From Streptomyces orinoci (lineage in GTDB: Bacteria; Actinomycetota; Actinomycetes; Streptomycetales; Streptomycetaceae), in NCBI RefSeq assembly GCF_003121295.1, contig NZ_PHNC01000029.1:1054001-1118000 (forward strand): a stretch of 64,000 nt of DNA, given 5' to 3'. A model generated the notes under the pieces. It was not told where the DNA came from, did no database searches, and was given only the letters and a program-made list of their open reading frames with translations. A program made the translations under genes and the position numbers. Shown here in pieces: positions 1 to 8,732 of the stretch (position 1 is the first letter of the stretch; the number at the start of each line of letters is the position of its first letter).

Positions 1-1158
1 TGCGGCCATGCTCTGATGCCGCAGCCACTCGGGGAACGTCTCCCGCACCTGTACCAGTTCTTCCATGGCGGCCGACAGATCACCGGTCCGCGTGTGAGCG
101 CGCGCCAGATCGAGAGTGAATCGGTTGCCGTCGTTCGTGCTGGGACCGCCAAGGCGCTTCCACGCCTTCGGCGACAGCGCCTCTTCTTCACCCGCCTTGC
201 GGACTACCGTGCGGGCGTCCCCGACAACAGTGGAGTCCTCAAGTGCCTTCATGGCGACGGTGACCGGTCCGAACACCGACCAGTGCAAAGAGATGTTGCG
301 GTGAGCTGTGCCGACGGCCGTTGCCGCCACCCGCGCGGCCTTGCGGTACTCCTTGGCCTCCTCAGGGCGGTTGTTCCGCGCGGCAGCGGCGGCGGCTTCC
401 ATCGCCAAGCCGCCCCACACCGCGTAGTGATCGGGCTCGGCCCGGGTGATCTTGGGCTCCACTACATCCATGCTCTCTGCGGCGACTCGTTCGGCTTCGT
501 CGAACCGGCTTTGCCGGATCAGCAGCCAACACATGCCGCCGACCCCGGAAGCGGCAGCGAGCATGTCCCCGGCGTTCTTGGCGTCCGCGACCGCGCCTGC
601 CAGGGCGGTATAGGCGATGTCGTATTGGCGCACCTGCGTGAGGTAGGTGCCTGCCAAGCGCAGTGCCTCAGCGCGGGCCAGAAGCGCTTGCTGATGCTCC
701 TCGCCGCTGTCGTAGTAGGCAACAGCCTTGGCGGCGTCCCGCAACAGCCCCGGCAACTGGGAGGACACGCTCTTGTAGCTGTCGGAGAAGTACAGAACTC
801 GTGCGTCCTGGACCGTCCTGCGGAAGGCTCGAAGGTTGGGCTCCTCCTCGGCTGTCTCCGCTACTCGGTCTGCGAGCCCTACCGCCGGGGTCAGCGCGGC
901 GCGAAGCTGGACGAGGTTGACGCGGTTCGGCTCCTCGGCCTGCCCGACCGGTTCCGGCGCGTCCGATGCCACCAGCGCGGCCGTGGTCACATTCAGGGCG
1001 CGGGCCAGCATGTGAAGCGTCTCCATGCGGACGGTTCCGCCCTGTTCGAGCTTCCGCACGGTTCCGGGTGACACACTGGCCGCGTGGGCCAGTTCTTCCT
1101 GACTCATACCAGCCCGACGCCGGTACTTCCGGACATTGTCCGCGAGTTCCGTGGTCAT
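1..1158 (-). CDS. XRE-family HTH regulator, 3' end beyond window
   Basis: Probable cytoplasmic transcription regulator. The minus frame opens at ATG 1158 and has no stop down to base 1, so 386 residues are visible and the C-terminus is missing. The first 60 or so residues form a Cro/C1-type helix-turn-helix, with the motifs MSQEELAHAASVS and VRKLEQGG. A long alpha-helical, TPR-like region follows and ends at the window edge with FPEWLRHQSMAA. This is the layout of the many Streptomyces XRE regulators whose C-terminal part is thought to sense a ligand or peptide. It is divergent from the transglycosylase gene and separated from it by 317 bp that hold a palindrome. No target can be assigned from sequence. 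The family is clear, the function is not. Confidence 0.85.
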   Translation of the reverse strand, partial: MTTELADNVRKYRRRAGMSQEELAHAASVSPGTVRKLEQGGTVRMETLHMLARALNVTTAALVASDAPEPVGQAEEPNRVNLVQLRAALTPAVGLADRVAETAEEEPNLRAFRRTVQDARVLYFSDSYKSVSSQLPGLLRDAAKAVAYYDSGEEHQQALLARAEALRLAGTYLTQVRQYDIAYTALAGAVADAKNAGDMLAAASGVGGMCWLLIRQSRFDEAERVAAESMDVVEPKITRAEPDHYAVWGGLAMEAAAAAARNNRPEEAKEYRKAARVAATAVGTAHRNISLHWSVFGPVTVAMKALEDSTVVGDARTVVRKAGEEEALSPKAWKRLGGPSTNDGNRFTLDLARAHTRTGDLSAAMEELVQVRETFPEWLRHQSMAA

Positions 1159-1265
1159 CTGCTCACCTGCCTCTGGTTGCCACGGTACGCCGGGTGCCCG
1201 AACTGCCCAGCGCTATCGCGGCAGATACCCACTCAGGGACCGGCTCGATCCGGTGTCAGCACCAC

Positions 1266-1278
1266 CATGTGACACATG
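1266..1278. promoter_or_regulatory. 13-bp palindrome in the divergent XRE/transglycosylase interval
   Basis: CATGTG-A-CACATG is a perfect inverted repeat. It lies within a wider TGTCA...TGACA pair (about 1254-1281), roughly 110 bp upstream of the XRE start. Its place between divergent genes next to an HTH gene suggests an operator, possibly for autoregulation. The rest of the 1159-1475 interval shows no gene and no known riboswitch. Confidence 0.4.
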
Positions 1279-1475
1279 ACAGTTGCGGACGGTGATCGCG
1301 AAGTGGCCGGTGCCGGAGGGTTAATGGGGCAACAGACGGCGAAGAATCCGTGAAGGGTGCCCCCCGGCAAGACAATTGGGGGCAGAGGGAATTAGTGTTC
1401 GGCTTTATGGCCGAGGGGGGAGACGTACGGCCCCCCGCAGTACGGCCGCCGGTCTCTCAAGGAAGCAGCCTTTCG

Positions 1476-3176
1476 GTGAAGATACTTGGTACTCGCGCCG
1501 CCAGCGTCTCCCGACAGGGACTGTGCACGGCTCTGCTGGTCGCCAGCCTGAGCGCCGCCGTCGGCGCCGCGCCGGCGCACAGCACCGCGGACCACGACGA
1601 TCCCGCACCCACGCCCGGCAACCCGCAGAGCCAGCCGCATGGCTCCCCCAACCTCACCCTCCCCGACCTGGTCCCACGGCCCGGCGCCTCCGGCGGACCC
1701 GGCCGCGACCTCGGCACCGGTGCCGTCCCGGACGGTGCCACCGGCATTCCGGCCACCGCGCTGGCCGCCTACCGGAACGCCGAGAAGATAGCCAAGGAGC
1801 AGTGGCCGGACTGCCATGTGCCCTGGGAACTGATCGCGGGCATCGGCAAGGTGGAGTCCGAGCACGCCGCCAACTACGGACTGCGCTCCGACGGCTCCAC
1901 CGAGAAGAGAATCATCGGGCCCGCCCTGGACGGCGGGCAGTTCGCCCTGGTCCGGGCCACCGACGGCGGCCGCTGGACCGGCGACCCGGTCTACGACCAC
2001 GCCATCGGCCCCATGCAGTTCCTGCCGTCCACCTGGGCGAGCTATGCCGTGGACGGCAGCGGACTGGGCCAGAAGGACCCCAACAACATCTTCGACGCGG
2101 CGGCCGGTACGGCCCGCTATCTGTGCGCCGGCGGCCTGGACCTGCGCAACCAGGCCGACATCGACAAGGCCGTGCTGCGCTACAACAACTCGCAGGACTA
2201 CCTCAACGCGGTGCTCGGCTGGATGCGCGCGTACCAGGACGGCAAGGCCGTGCCGGTCGCCGACCCGCCGGCCGCGCCGGGCACCCCGGCGCCGGGCCGT
2301 ACGGCGCCCTCCCGGGGCAGCGACACCACGCCCGCCGAGCCGCCGCGGCGCAGCCCGCAGCCCTCGCCGTCCGGTCCGGGACCGGAGCGGCCCGGGAAGC
2401 CGACGCCTACGCCTGCGCCTAAGCCGACGCCCGGCAAGACCACCGAGCCAAAGGACCCGGGCAAGGACAAGCCGGTCCCGCCGGCGCCGCTGCCGGCCGG
2501 CAGGCTGGACCGGGTCGGCGACGGCACGCTCAAGGCCACCGTCGGCCAGAGCTTCACCGCCCGGGCGCAGGTACGGGCGGTGGACCGCAACGGCAAGCCC
2601 GTCGCGGGCACCAAGGTGCGCTTCGAGGTCATCGGCGACACGGAGGCCCGGTTCCCCGGTGACTCCCGTACGGTCACCGTGGTCACCGGCAAGGACGGTT
2701 CGGCCGCCGCGCCCACCCTCCAGGCGGGCGGTAAGGCGGGCGACTTCACGGTCCGGGCCACGGTGGTGGGCCGGGACGTCAAGCCGGTGGACTTCGCCGC
2801 GACGGTCGAGGCTTTGCCCGCGCCGCGGGCGGACGCCCTGGAGCGGGTCGGCACCGGTGCCCTCAAGGCCAAGGCCAACGCCTCCTTTGCCGAGGTGCGG
2901 GTGCGGGCGCTGGCCAAGGGCAAGCCGGTGCAGGGGGTCGCGCTGACCGCCACCGTACTGGCGGCGGACGGCAAGACGCCGGTGAAGACCGGGCCGTTCT
3001 TCAAGGACGACAAGGGCAAGCCGGTGCGTGCGCTGACGCTGCCGGTGACCGGTGAGGACGGGGAGGTCATCCTGTCCGGACTGTTCACCGGGGCCGAGAC
3101 GGGGGCTTACACGGTGGTGCTGGGCACGGAGTCCGGTGCGCAGCTGGTACTCCACGTCACCGTCACGGCAACCTGA
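1476..3176 (+). CDS. Secreted SLT-family lytic transglycosylase with two Ig-like repeats
   Basis: Predicted exported peptidoglycan-cleaving enzyme of 566 aa. GTG 1476 is preferred because it directly precedes a good signal peptide (KILGTRAAS then a hydrophobic run to GAAPAHS). The frame is open upstream to 1350, and an ATG at 1407 is a weaker alternative. Residues about 95-250 match a soluble-lytic-transglycosylase fold, with WELIAGIGKVESEH containing the expected catalytic Glu near residue 127, and the motifs GPMQFLPSTW and AARYLC-like sequence. A Pro-rich linker (about 255-340) leads to two related beta-sandwich repeats that begin LDRVGDGTLKATVGQ and LERVGTGALKAKANAS. These look like bacterial Ig-like adhesion or wall-binding modules. 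The C-terminus ends with the second repeat and there is no sorting signal. A dispersed repeat block follows the gene. Confidence 0.88.
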   Translation: MKILGTRAASVSRQGLCTALLVASLSAAVGAAPAHSTADHDDPAPTPGNPQSQPHGSPNLTLPDLVPRPGASGGPGRDLGTGAVPDGATGIPATALAAYRNAEKIAKEQWPDCHVPWELIAGIGKVESEHAANYGLRSDGSTEKRIIGPALDGGQFALVRATDGGRWTGDPVYDHAIGPMQFLPSTWASYAVDGSGLGQKDPNNIFDAAAGTARYLCAGGLDLRNQADIDKAVLRYNNSQDYLNAVLGWMRAYQDGKAVPVADPPAAPGTPAPGRTAPSRGSDTTPAEPPRRSPQPSPSGPGPERPGKPTPTPAPKPTPGKTTEPKDPGKDKPVPPAPLPAGRLDRVGDGTLKATVGQSFTARAQVRAVDRNGKPVAGTKVRFEVIGDTEARFPGDSRTVTVVTGKDGSAAAPTLQAGGKAGDFTVRATVVGRDVKPVDFAATVEALPAPRADALERVGTGALKAKANASFAEVRVRALAKGKPVQGVALTATVLAADGKTPVKTGPFFKDDKGKPVRALTLPVTGEDGEVILSGLFTGAETGAYTVVLGTESGAQLVLHVTVTAT

Positions 3177-3196
3177 CCCGCCACCGGGCGGGCCGT

Positions 3197-3443
3197 TCAC
3201 CGCGGGCCGCGGGGGGCTGATCGCGTAGTTCCCCGCGCCCCTGGGAGGGGCGCACCCGGCGACGAAACGGCGTCTGCCGATGGCCGTTGCCGGTCGGCCG
3301 CGGGCCGCGGGGGGCTGATCGCGCAGTTCCCCGCGCCCCTAAAGGGGCGCACCCGGCGCGGAACGGCGGGCGTTCGGCCGTGGGCGCGCCCACGCGGCGG
3401 AGCCGCATATCGAATACCGCCCCGCGCCCCTGAGGGGGCGCGG
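3197..3443. repeat. Dispersed intergenic repeat block, 2 long units plus 1 short unit
   Basis: This block fills the gap between two convergent genes. Two tandem copies of a unit read GGCTGATCGCG..AGTTCCCCGCG and then a CCCCT/AGGGG hairpin with GGCGCACCCGGCG. A shorter module follows (GCGGCGGAGCCGCATATCG with CCCCTGAGGGGGCG). The hairpins probably act as bidirectional terminators. The same units recur near 9935, 16284, 34040, 39245 and 44650. Confidence 0.8.
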
Positions 3444-3444
3444 G

Positions 3445-4347
3445 TCAGTTGTCCGCGCTGGCGTCCTCGGATACCGGCTTGCCGGTGAGCGCGGCCAAGC
3501 TGTGCCGGACATGCGCCATATGCGAGCGCAACTCTTCGCGCCGCTCCTCGTGTTCGCGCAGCACCCGCTCCGTCTCCCGGGCAATGCGCTCCTCCCGCAC
3601 CCGCGCCTGCGCCAGCACCGCCGCGGCCTGCGCCTCCGCGTCCTCCTGGCCGTGCCGGGCCGCCTCCTCCGCGTCCGCGTAACGGCGCTGGGCCTCGCTC
3701 AGCGTGGAGCGGGCGTACTCCTCCATCGCCGCGATCCGGGCCTGCAGCGCCGTCTCCCGCTCGGCGGACTCCCGCCCGGCCTCCTCCCAGCGCTCCGCCT
3801 GGTCCTTCTCCTGCTCGGCCAGCATCGCGGCGGTCCGCTCGCGCATCTCCTGCAGCGCGCGGGCCGCGTCCTCCCGCCGGTCCTTGGCCTCCTGCCGTAC
3901 CGTCGCCCGCAGTTCGTCGGCCACCGCCTCGGCCGCCAGCCGGGCCTGCCGGGCCCACTCCTCGGCCTCGGCCCGTACCCCCACCGCGTACTCATGGGCC
4001 GCGTCCCGCACCTCGCGGGCGAAGGCCTCGGCCGCGTCCTGGAGTTCGGCGGCGTCCGCCTCGGCCCGCTGCCGCAGCCCGATCGCCTCCGCCTCGGCCG
4101 TGGTGACCAGGCCCTGCGCCCGCGGCCCCAGCGACTCATAGGTCTGCGGCGGCAGCTGAGCCGCGATCTGGGTGAGGCGCTGGAGCTCGTCCTCCATCTC
4201 ACGGGCCAGCACCGTCAGCCGCGCCACCCGCTCCCACGCGGAATCCCGTTGCCTGGCGAACTCCTGCACCGCGCGGTCCACCTGGTCAGGCCGGTAGCCG
4301 CGGCCTCGTACGACAGTGAACCCCTCGGGAGGCACCGATGCACTCAT
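3445..4347 (-). CDS. DivIVA-like coiled-coil protein
   Basis: 300 aa, almost entirely charged alpha-helix. The N-terminus GFTVVRGRGYRPDQVDRAVQ resembles the DivIVA-family membrane-binding start, with the Y-x3-QVD pattern. About 250 residues of heptad-rich Ala/Glu/Arg coiled coil follow (for example AEAEAIGLRQRAEADAAELQ). No enzymatic motif or membrane helix is present. Proteins of this kind in Streptomyces are often labelled cellulose-binding protein by historical transfer. A cytoskeletal or polar-growth scaffold role, as for DivIVA, Scy or FilP, is more plausible but inferred. The gene is transcribed in the same direction as the downstream end of the toxin/immunity genes, 192 bp from them. 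Confidence 0.75.
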   Translation of the reverse strand: MSASVPPEGFTVVRGRGYRPDQVDRAVQEFARQRDSAWERVARLTVLAREMEDELQRLTQIAAQLPPQTYESLGPRAQGLVTTAEAEAIGLRQRAEADAAELQDAAEAFAREVRDAAHEYAVGVRAEAEEWARQARLAAEAVADELRATVRQEAKDRREDAARALQEMRERTAAMLAEQEKDQAERWEEAGRESAERETALQARIAAMEEYARSTLSEAQRRYADAEEAARHGQEDAEAQAAAVLAQARVREERIARETERVLREHEERREELRSHMAHVRHSLAALTGKPVSEDASADN

Positions 4348-4539
4348 GCTTAAAGCCCCTTATGTCCGGACCCGGTGTGCGACGCGGTCAGGCGCACATC
4401 ATTCCCGTACGAGAGAAGTGCCCAAAAAACCGACACTCCGCCCGCCCCTTCCATCAACAACGCGCCGACCGACGCGCGGGGCGCCCGGCCCGGAATGCCC
4501 GGGTCAAGCGCCCCGCCCTCGTCCAGCCGTGGCCGGTCG

Positions 4540-7476
4540 CTAGAAGAGACCGTCCCACATCTGCTCCAGCAGCACCGCCCACCAGTTCTCCGGCGAGGAC
4601 AGCGCGGTGGCGTCCAGCGCGGAGAGCTGGTCCTGGAAATCCACGGTCCAGCGCCCGGCCTGCTCCGGCGTCAGACCGTAGCGCCAGCGCCACATCCGCC
4701 CGAGCAACGCCAAAGAGCGTACGAACTGGGGAAGGCTCGTGTTGACGAACTGCGGCGGCGCGCAGCGGCCGTCCGGCCCCGGCTCCAGCGGCACCGCGAC
4801 GATATGCGCGGTGCCGTACTGCACACAGAGCTGACGGCCGAAGTCATTGCCCATCACCAGATAGGAGGCGGCGTCCACGGCGGGCTGCACACCCCGCTCC
4901 ATGGCCAGTTCGGCCAGGGTGGGCACCGGACGGCCCGGCTGGGCCTGGGCCCAGAAGAACGGCCCGAACTCCCGCGGCAGACCCGCCCACACCAGGGTGT
5001 GCGCCACCACCTCCGGCACGCCCTGCCGGGAGACGGCCCGCTGCTCGAAGCGGAACACATTCTGCTGGCCGAAGACCTCCGCCAGCTCCCGGCCGATGGC
5101 GTCCGGGGCGACCGGCGGCGCGGCGGGCACCTGGCCCGGCCGCGGCAGCGGCACCCGGTTGGGCGCGGGCCGCGCCGGGGCGCCCGCGACCTGGTGCAAC
5201 TCGCCCTGGTGGGTCACCAGATGGTTCATCCCCTGCTGCCGGCCGGCGTGGTCCCTGCCGTACGCGGCGGTGTGACTCACCCGCACCTGCGGCCAGTTCT
5301 CGCGCACCATGCGGGCGCAGTAACCGCCCGGCAGGTCACAGGACTCCAGCTCGGTGTGCAGCTCCAGCACCTGCTGCGGCGGCACATTGAGCGCCCGCAG
5401 CTCATGCAGTATCTGCCACTCCGGGTGCGGGGTGCCGGGCGCGCTGCGCCGGATGATCTGCTGCTCCGAGCCGTCCTGCGCGCGGTAGCGCAGCACGGCC
5501 ATATAGCCCGGACCAACGGTCGGCACACCGGCCGGCGGCTGGGGGTAGCCATAGCCGCCGGGGGCGGCGGGGGGTACGGGCATGGCGGGTGCGGCTGGTG
5601 CGCCGGGTGCTCCGGGTACGCCAGGTGCTCCGGGCACACCGGGCGGGCCGCCCGGGGCCAGCATGGTGGCCGCGTGGGCGACGTCCGGCGCCGGGGCCGA
5701 ACCGCCGGGCGCGGCCGGGGGGCTGCCCGGCGCACCGGGTGCACCGGGCGCTCCGGGCGGACCCGGGGGGCGCGGGACATTACCGGAGGCGCCGGGGTGC
5801 GCCAGCATGGTGGCCGCATACGCCACACCCTGCGAGGGGGTCGAACCGCCGGGCCCCGCCGGGGTGTTGCCGGGCGTACCGGGCGGCCCAGGGGGCGGCG
5901 GAACGCTGCCGGGGGTACCGGGCGGGCCCGGCGGAGGGGGCACGTTTCCGGACGGCCCCAGGTCGGCCGGCTTGGCCAGCATCGTCGCCGCGTACGCCAC
6001 ATTCTGCGCGGCCCCCGAACCACCGGGCCCGGCGGGCGGGTTGACCGGAGCGCCGGGCGGGCCGGGCGGCACGGGCGCTCCGGCACCCGAACCAGCGGGC
6101 GCGGCAGGCGCGTTGGGCGCGGCAGGCGGCGCGGGCGGGGCGGACGGAGCCGGGGCGCTCGGCGGCGGCCATGCGCCGCCCATCGAGCCGTCCAGCGCGG
6201 GCGCGATGGCGGTGGGCGGCAGCGCACTGCCCTGCGGCATCAACTCGGTCTTGGCGTCCGGCCGTACCCCGGGCGGCGGGGTGTCATCGTCATCGGACCC
6301 GGACAGCGCGGGCGCCAGCACGGTGGCGGGCAGCCCCACGGAGCGGTCCTCGCCGTCCCCTTCCGAGGGCGCGTCGGCCCCCGGCCAGGCGGTGTCACCA
6401 CCGGTGCCGGAGGCTCCGGCCCCGGGCACACCGGAACCCGGCGTCCCCGCATCCGGCCACGAGGCAGACGCCGAGGCACCGTCCCCGGCTTCAGCGGCCG
6501 CACCGGGCCAGACGGTCGCGGCGCCACCGCCCGTACCGGACGCCGCAGCACCCGGCCGGGCACCCGGAGCGTCCGGCCCCTGGGCGTCGCCGCCCGGCCG
6601 AACACCCGGCTCCGGAGCGGCAGTTCCCGACGACCCCGCATCCGGCCAACCAGCCGCCGAGGCATCGTGCCCGGCAGCGTCACCACCGGCCGCACCGGCA
6701 CCACCCGCAGCTCCCGGCAGGGAACCCGCACCGGGGCCGGACTCCGGACGCGGAGCCGACGCAGTACCGCCATCGGCCTCACCGGCGCTCGCAGCCACCG
6801 GCCCAGCACCCGCGCCCGCAGTGACAGATCCCGCCGGGGTCGCGGCCGCCTCGGGCCATGCGGCCCCGGCAGCACCACCACCAGCCGCACCGGAATCCGA
6901 AACCCCGGACCGAACACCCGCGCCCGACACGGCAGAACCCGCATCCGGCCCGGCAGTCGAAACGGCGCCGTCACCGGCCGTACCAGCCCCCGAAGCCCCC
7001 GGCAGGGAACCCGCACCGGTGTCCGAACTCGGCACCGCGGCCTCGGACTTGCCCTCGTCCGCGGAGGAACCCTTCGCCTCCCGGCGGTCCGGGATGCCCA
7101 TCGCGTCCGCCGCGTCCTGAAGCCACTGCGGCGGGCTGAGCAGGAAGGAAGTCGCTTCCAGATCCACCCGCTTGGGGGCGGCCGGCGCGGGCGGGGCCGG
7201 CTCGTCCACGGTGCCGTACTCCTCCTCGTAGCGGCGGATCACCTCACCCACCGGCAGTCCGGGCCACAGCGTGGTCTCCCCGCTGTCCCGGGCTATCACC
7301 AGCCGGCTGCGGCCGCCGTCGCCGGAGGCGACGCCCTCCCGGTCCTCGGCCCAGGCGACAAAGCCCAGGCCGAACTCCCGTACCTTCACCTCACGGTGCA
7401 GATACGCCGGCACCTCGCCATTGATCCAGCGCTCGGCGCGCTCCTGAGCCTGCGCGAAGGTCACCATCGCGCTCAC
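4540..7476 (-). CDS. Imm35 / deaminase / SUKH-4 multidomain polymorphic-toxin-system protein
   Basis: 978 aa, cytoplasmic, no signal peptide. Residues 1-90 resemble the YrhB/Imm35 immunity domain (FAQAQERAERWINGE, WPGLPVGEVIRRYEEEYG). Residues about 100-640 are low-complexity Ala/Gly/Pro with collagen-like GPPGAPG runs and three copies of a VA(Y/H)AATMLA motif. Residues about 655-775 look like a nucleic-acid/nucleotide deaminase of the XOO_2897/SCP1.201 toxin group. HPEWQ near 682 supplies HxE, and ESCDLPGGYC near 711 supplies two metal-ligand cysteines spaced by six residues. Residues about 790-975 match the SUKH-4 immunity fold (AHTLVWAGLPREFGPFF, YLVMGNDFGRQLCVQYG). One chain therefore seems to hold a toxin-type domain between two immunity-type domains. 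It overlaps the upstream nuclease/SUKH gene by 4 bp, so the two are probably translationally coupled. Whether the deaminase is active is unknown. Confidence 0.75.
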   Translation of the reverse strand: MSAMVTFAQAQERAERWINGEVPAYLHREVKVREFGLGFVAWAEDREGVASGDGGRSRLVIARDSGETTLWPGLPVGEVIRRYEEEYGTVDEPAPPAPAAPKRVDLEATSFLLSPPQWLQDAADAMGIPDRREAKGSSADEGKSEAAVPSSDTGAGSLPGASGAGTAGDGAVSTAGPDAGSAVSGAGVRSGVSDSGAAGGGAAGAAWPEAAATPAGSVTAGAGAGPVAASAGEADGGTASAPRPESGPGAGSLPGAAGGAGAAGGDAAGHDASAAGWPDAGSSGTAAPEPGVRPGGDAQGPDAPGARPGAAASGTGGGAATVWPGAAAEAGDGASASASWPDAGTPGSGVPGAGASGTGGDTAWPGADAPSEGDGEDRSVGLPATVLAPALSGSDDDDTPPPGVRPDAKTELMPQGSALPPTAIAPALDGSMGGAWPPPSAPAPSAPPAPPAAPNAPAAPAGSGAGAPVPPGPPGAPVNPPAGPGGSGAAQNVAYAATMLAKPADLGPSGNVPPPPGPPGTPGSVPPPPGPPGTPGNTPAGPGGSTPSQGVAYAATMLAHPGASGNVPRPPGPPGAPGAPGAPGSPPAAPGGSAPAPDVAHAATMLAPGGPPGVPGAPGVPGAPGAPAAPAMPVPPAAPGGYGYPQPPAGVPTVGPGYMAVLRYRAQDGSEQQIIRRSAPGTPHPEWQILHELRALNVPPQQVLELHTELESCDLPGGYCARMVRENWPQVRVSHTAAYGRDHAGRQQGMNHLVTHQGELHQVAGAPARPAPNRVPLPRPGQVPAAPPVAPDAIGRELAEVFGQQNVFRFEQRAVSRQGVPEVVAHTLVWAGLPREFGPFFWAQAQPGRPVPTLAELAMERGVQPAVDAASYLVMGNDFGRQLCVQYGTAHIVAVPLEPGPDGRCAPPQFVNTSLPQFVRSLALLGRMWRWRYGLTPEQAGRWTVDFQDQLSALDATALSSPENWWAVLLEQMWDGLF

Positions 7477-8450
7477 CCCTCCACCGGGACGGCGTACGCG
7501 AAGCCGCCGTCAACCATCAGATTCGCCACCGTCTCCAGCTCCGGCGGGCCACCCGCCAGCCGGGAGAGGAAGTCGTCGAAGTCCTCACCACAGGGCAGCA
7601 GCAGCCGCTCCACCCTCCCCTGTACCGTCCAGCCGTCCCGGTCCCGGGCGTCGTCATAGGGACAGAACCAGACCGAACCCAGCGCCTCGCCCTTGACCTT
7701 GACCGCCAGCACCCCGCCCTGGACAAAGGCGACACCCAGATAGTCCTTGGTGAAGTGGTCTCGCAGGCACTTGTTGACATACACCAGGTCGTTGACCGCC
7801 GCCTCCTCGCGGACGGTGAAGAAGGGCTGGTCCAGCAGCAGGCCCAGCTCCGCGTCCAGCGCCGCGCCGACCGGGGCGCAGCCGCCGGCCGCCTTGAGGA
7901 AGTCACGGTAGGCGCCCGGCAGCCGATAGCCGAGGTCCTCCTCCACGCCCTGCACCTGCTCCTCGGAGACCGCCAAGTCCCGCTGGGGCAGGGCGAAATG
8001 GACGGGGCGGGTCTCCTGCAACGGGCGAGTGCCGCGCTTGTCCTGGTCCACCAGGGCCGTGGCCAGCCCGCCATGGTGCCGCAGCAGCGCCTTCACCTCG
8101 GCCGGCACCAGCTCCAGCCGGCGGGTGCCGGCCACATGGTGCCAGGTCCAGCCGTGCGGGGTGGCCACCGGCGACAGGCTGGCCCACAGCTCATGGCCCT
8201 CGGCGTGCAGCGCCGCGTTGGCCGAGACATAGTCGGTCAGCCGGAGCTCGTCCACGCCGAAACCCTCCGGCGGCTCGGCAATCTCGGCCGCCGCCCGGGC
8301 ATAGGGGGAGAAGTCCGGATAGCCGTGTTCATCCACCCGCACCCCCTTGGGGTAGCGGGCATGCCGGACCGGATCCGGGAAGTGCACGACCTGCCCGGCG
8401 TAGGCCGTGTTCGGTGGCGCGGCGGCCTGTGCGGGCCGACCTGTCGTCAT
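7473..8450 (-). CDS. WHH-type HNH nuclease domain fused to SMI1/KNR4 (SUKH) domain
   Basis: 325 aa, cytoplasmic. The first half contains YPKGVRVDEHGYPDFSPYA and then GWTWHHV...LELVPAEVKALLRHHGG near residues 100-130. This is the signature of WHH-class HNH nuclease toxins: W-H-H followed by L-V-P and a distal His-Gly-Gly. The second half (about 160-310) is a SMI1/KNR4 domain (VQGVEEDLGYRLPGAYRDFLKAAGG, DFDDFLSRL). SUKH proteins are known immunity partners of such nucleases, so this is a toxin-plus-antidote fusion. The start is ATG 8450. The stop overlaps the start of the Imm35/deaminase/SUKH-4 gene (ATGA). Regulation is not evident. The 282-bp gap upstream, towards the divergent YwqJ gene, holds no recognised site. 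Confidence 0.78.
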   Translation of the reverse strand: MTTGRPAQAAAPPNTAYAGQVVHFPDPVRHARYPKGVRVDEHGYPDFSPYARAAAEIAEPPEGFGVDELRLTDYVSANAALHAEGHELWASLSPVATPHGWTWHHVAGTRRLELVPAEVKALLRHHGGLATALVDQDKRGTRPLQETRPVHFALPQRDLAVSEEQVQGVEEDLGYRLPGAYRDFLKAAGGCAPVGAALDAELGLLLDQPFFTVREEAAVNDLVYVNKCLRDHFTKDYLGVAFVQGGVLAVKVKGEALGSVWFCPYDDARDRDGWTVQGRVERLLLPCGEDFDDFLSRLAGGPPELETVANLMVDGGFAYAVPVEG

Positions 8451-8732
8451 GGCGAAATGCCCCCTGCTGGCTGGCTGTGTTCCAAATACACCCGGTCCCC
8501 TCGGCCGGGACCCGTGGCGACCGACAGCCTATGCGGTGGCGCAAGAAGGCTCCCCGCCTCATCCCGGCGCAGTCCCACAGCATCACCTCACCCCCGTGCG
8601 CCACTTCCTTCCCTCGGGGCCACCGCACGGCACTTCAGACTCACGCAACACCGACCTGCCTTCCACTCCCACCACCGCGTTTGGCAGGCTGATCCCCGCA
8701 ACAGGGGGATTGCACGGGAGGGAAGAACGACC

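Noticed and set aside
1330..1475. Possible c-di-AMP (ydaO) riboswitch before the transglycosylase
   Set aside because: The region has G- and C-runs but not the conserved ydaO core; similar muralytic genes in Streptomyces do carry one, so it was checked and not supported.
4375..7659. Very long plus-strand open frame (1094 codons) opposite the Imm35/deaminase/SUKH-4 gene
   Set aside because: It is a GC-rich antisense shadow: Arg/Gly-rich, no domain, and frame usage fits the minus-strand protein, whose deaminase and SUKH motifs are clear.
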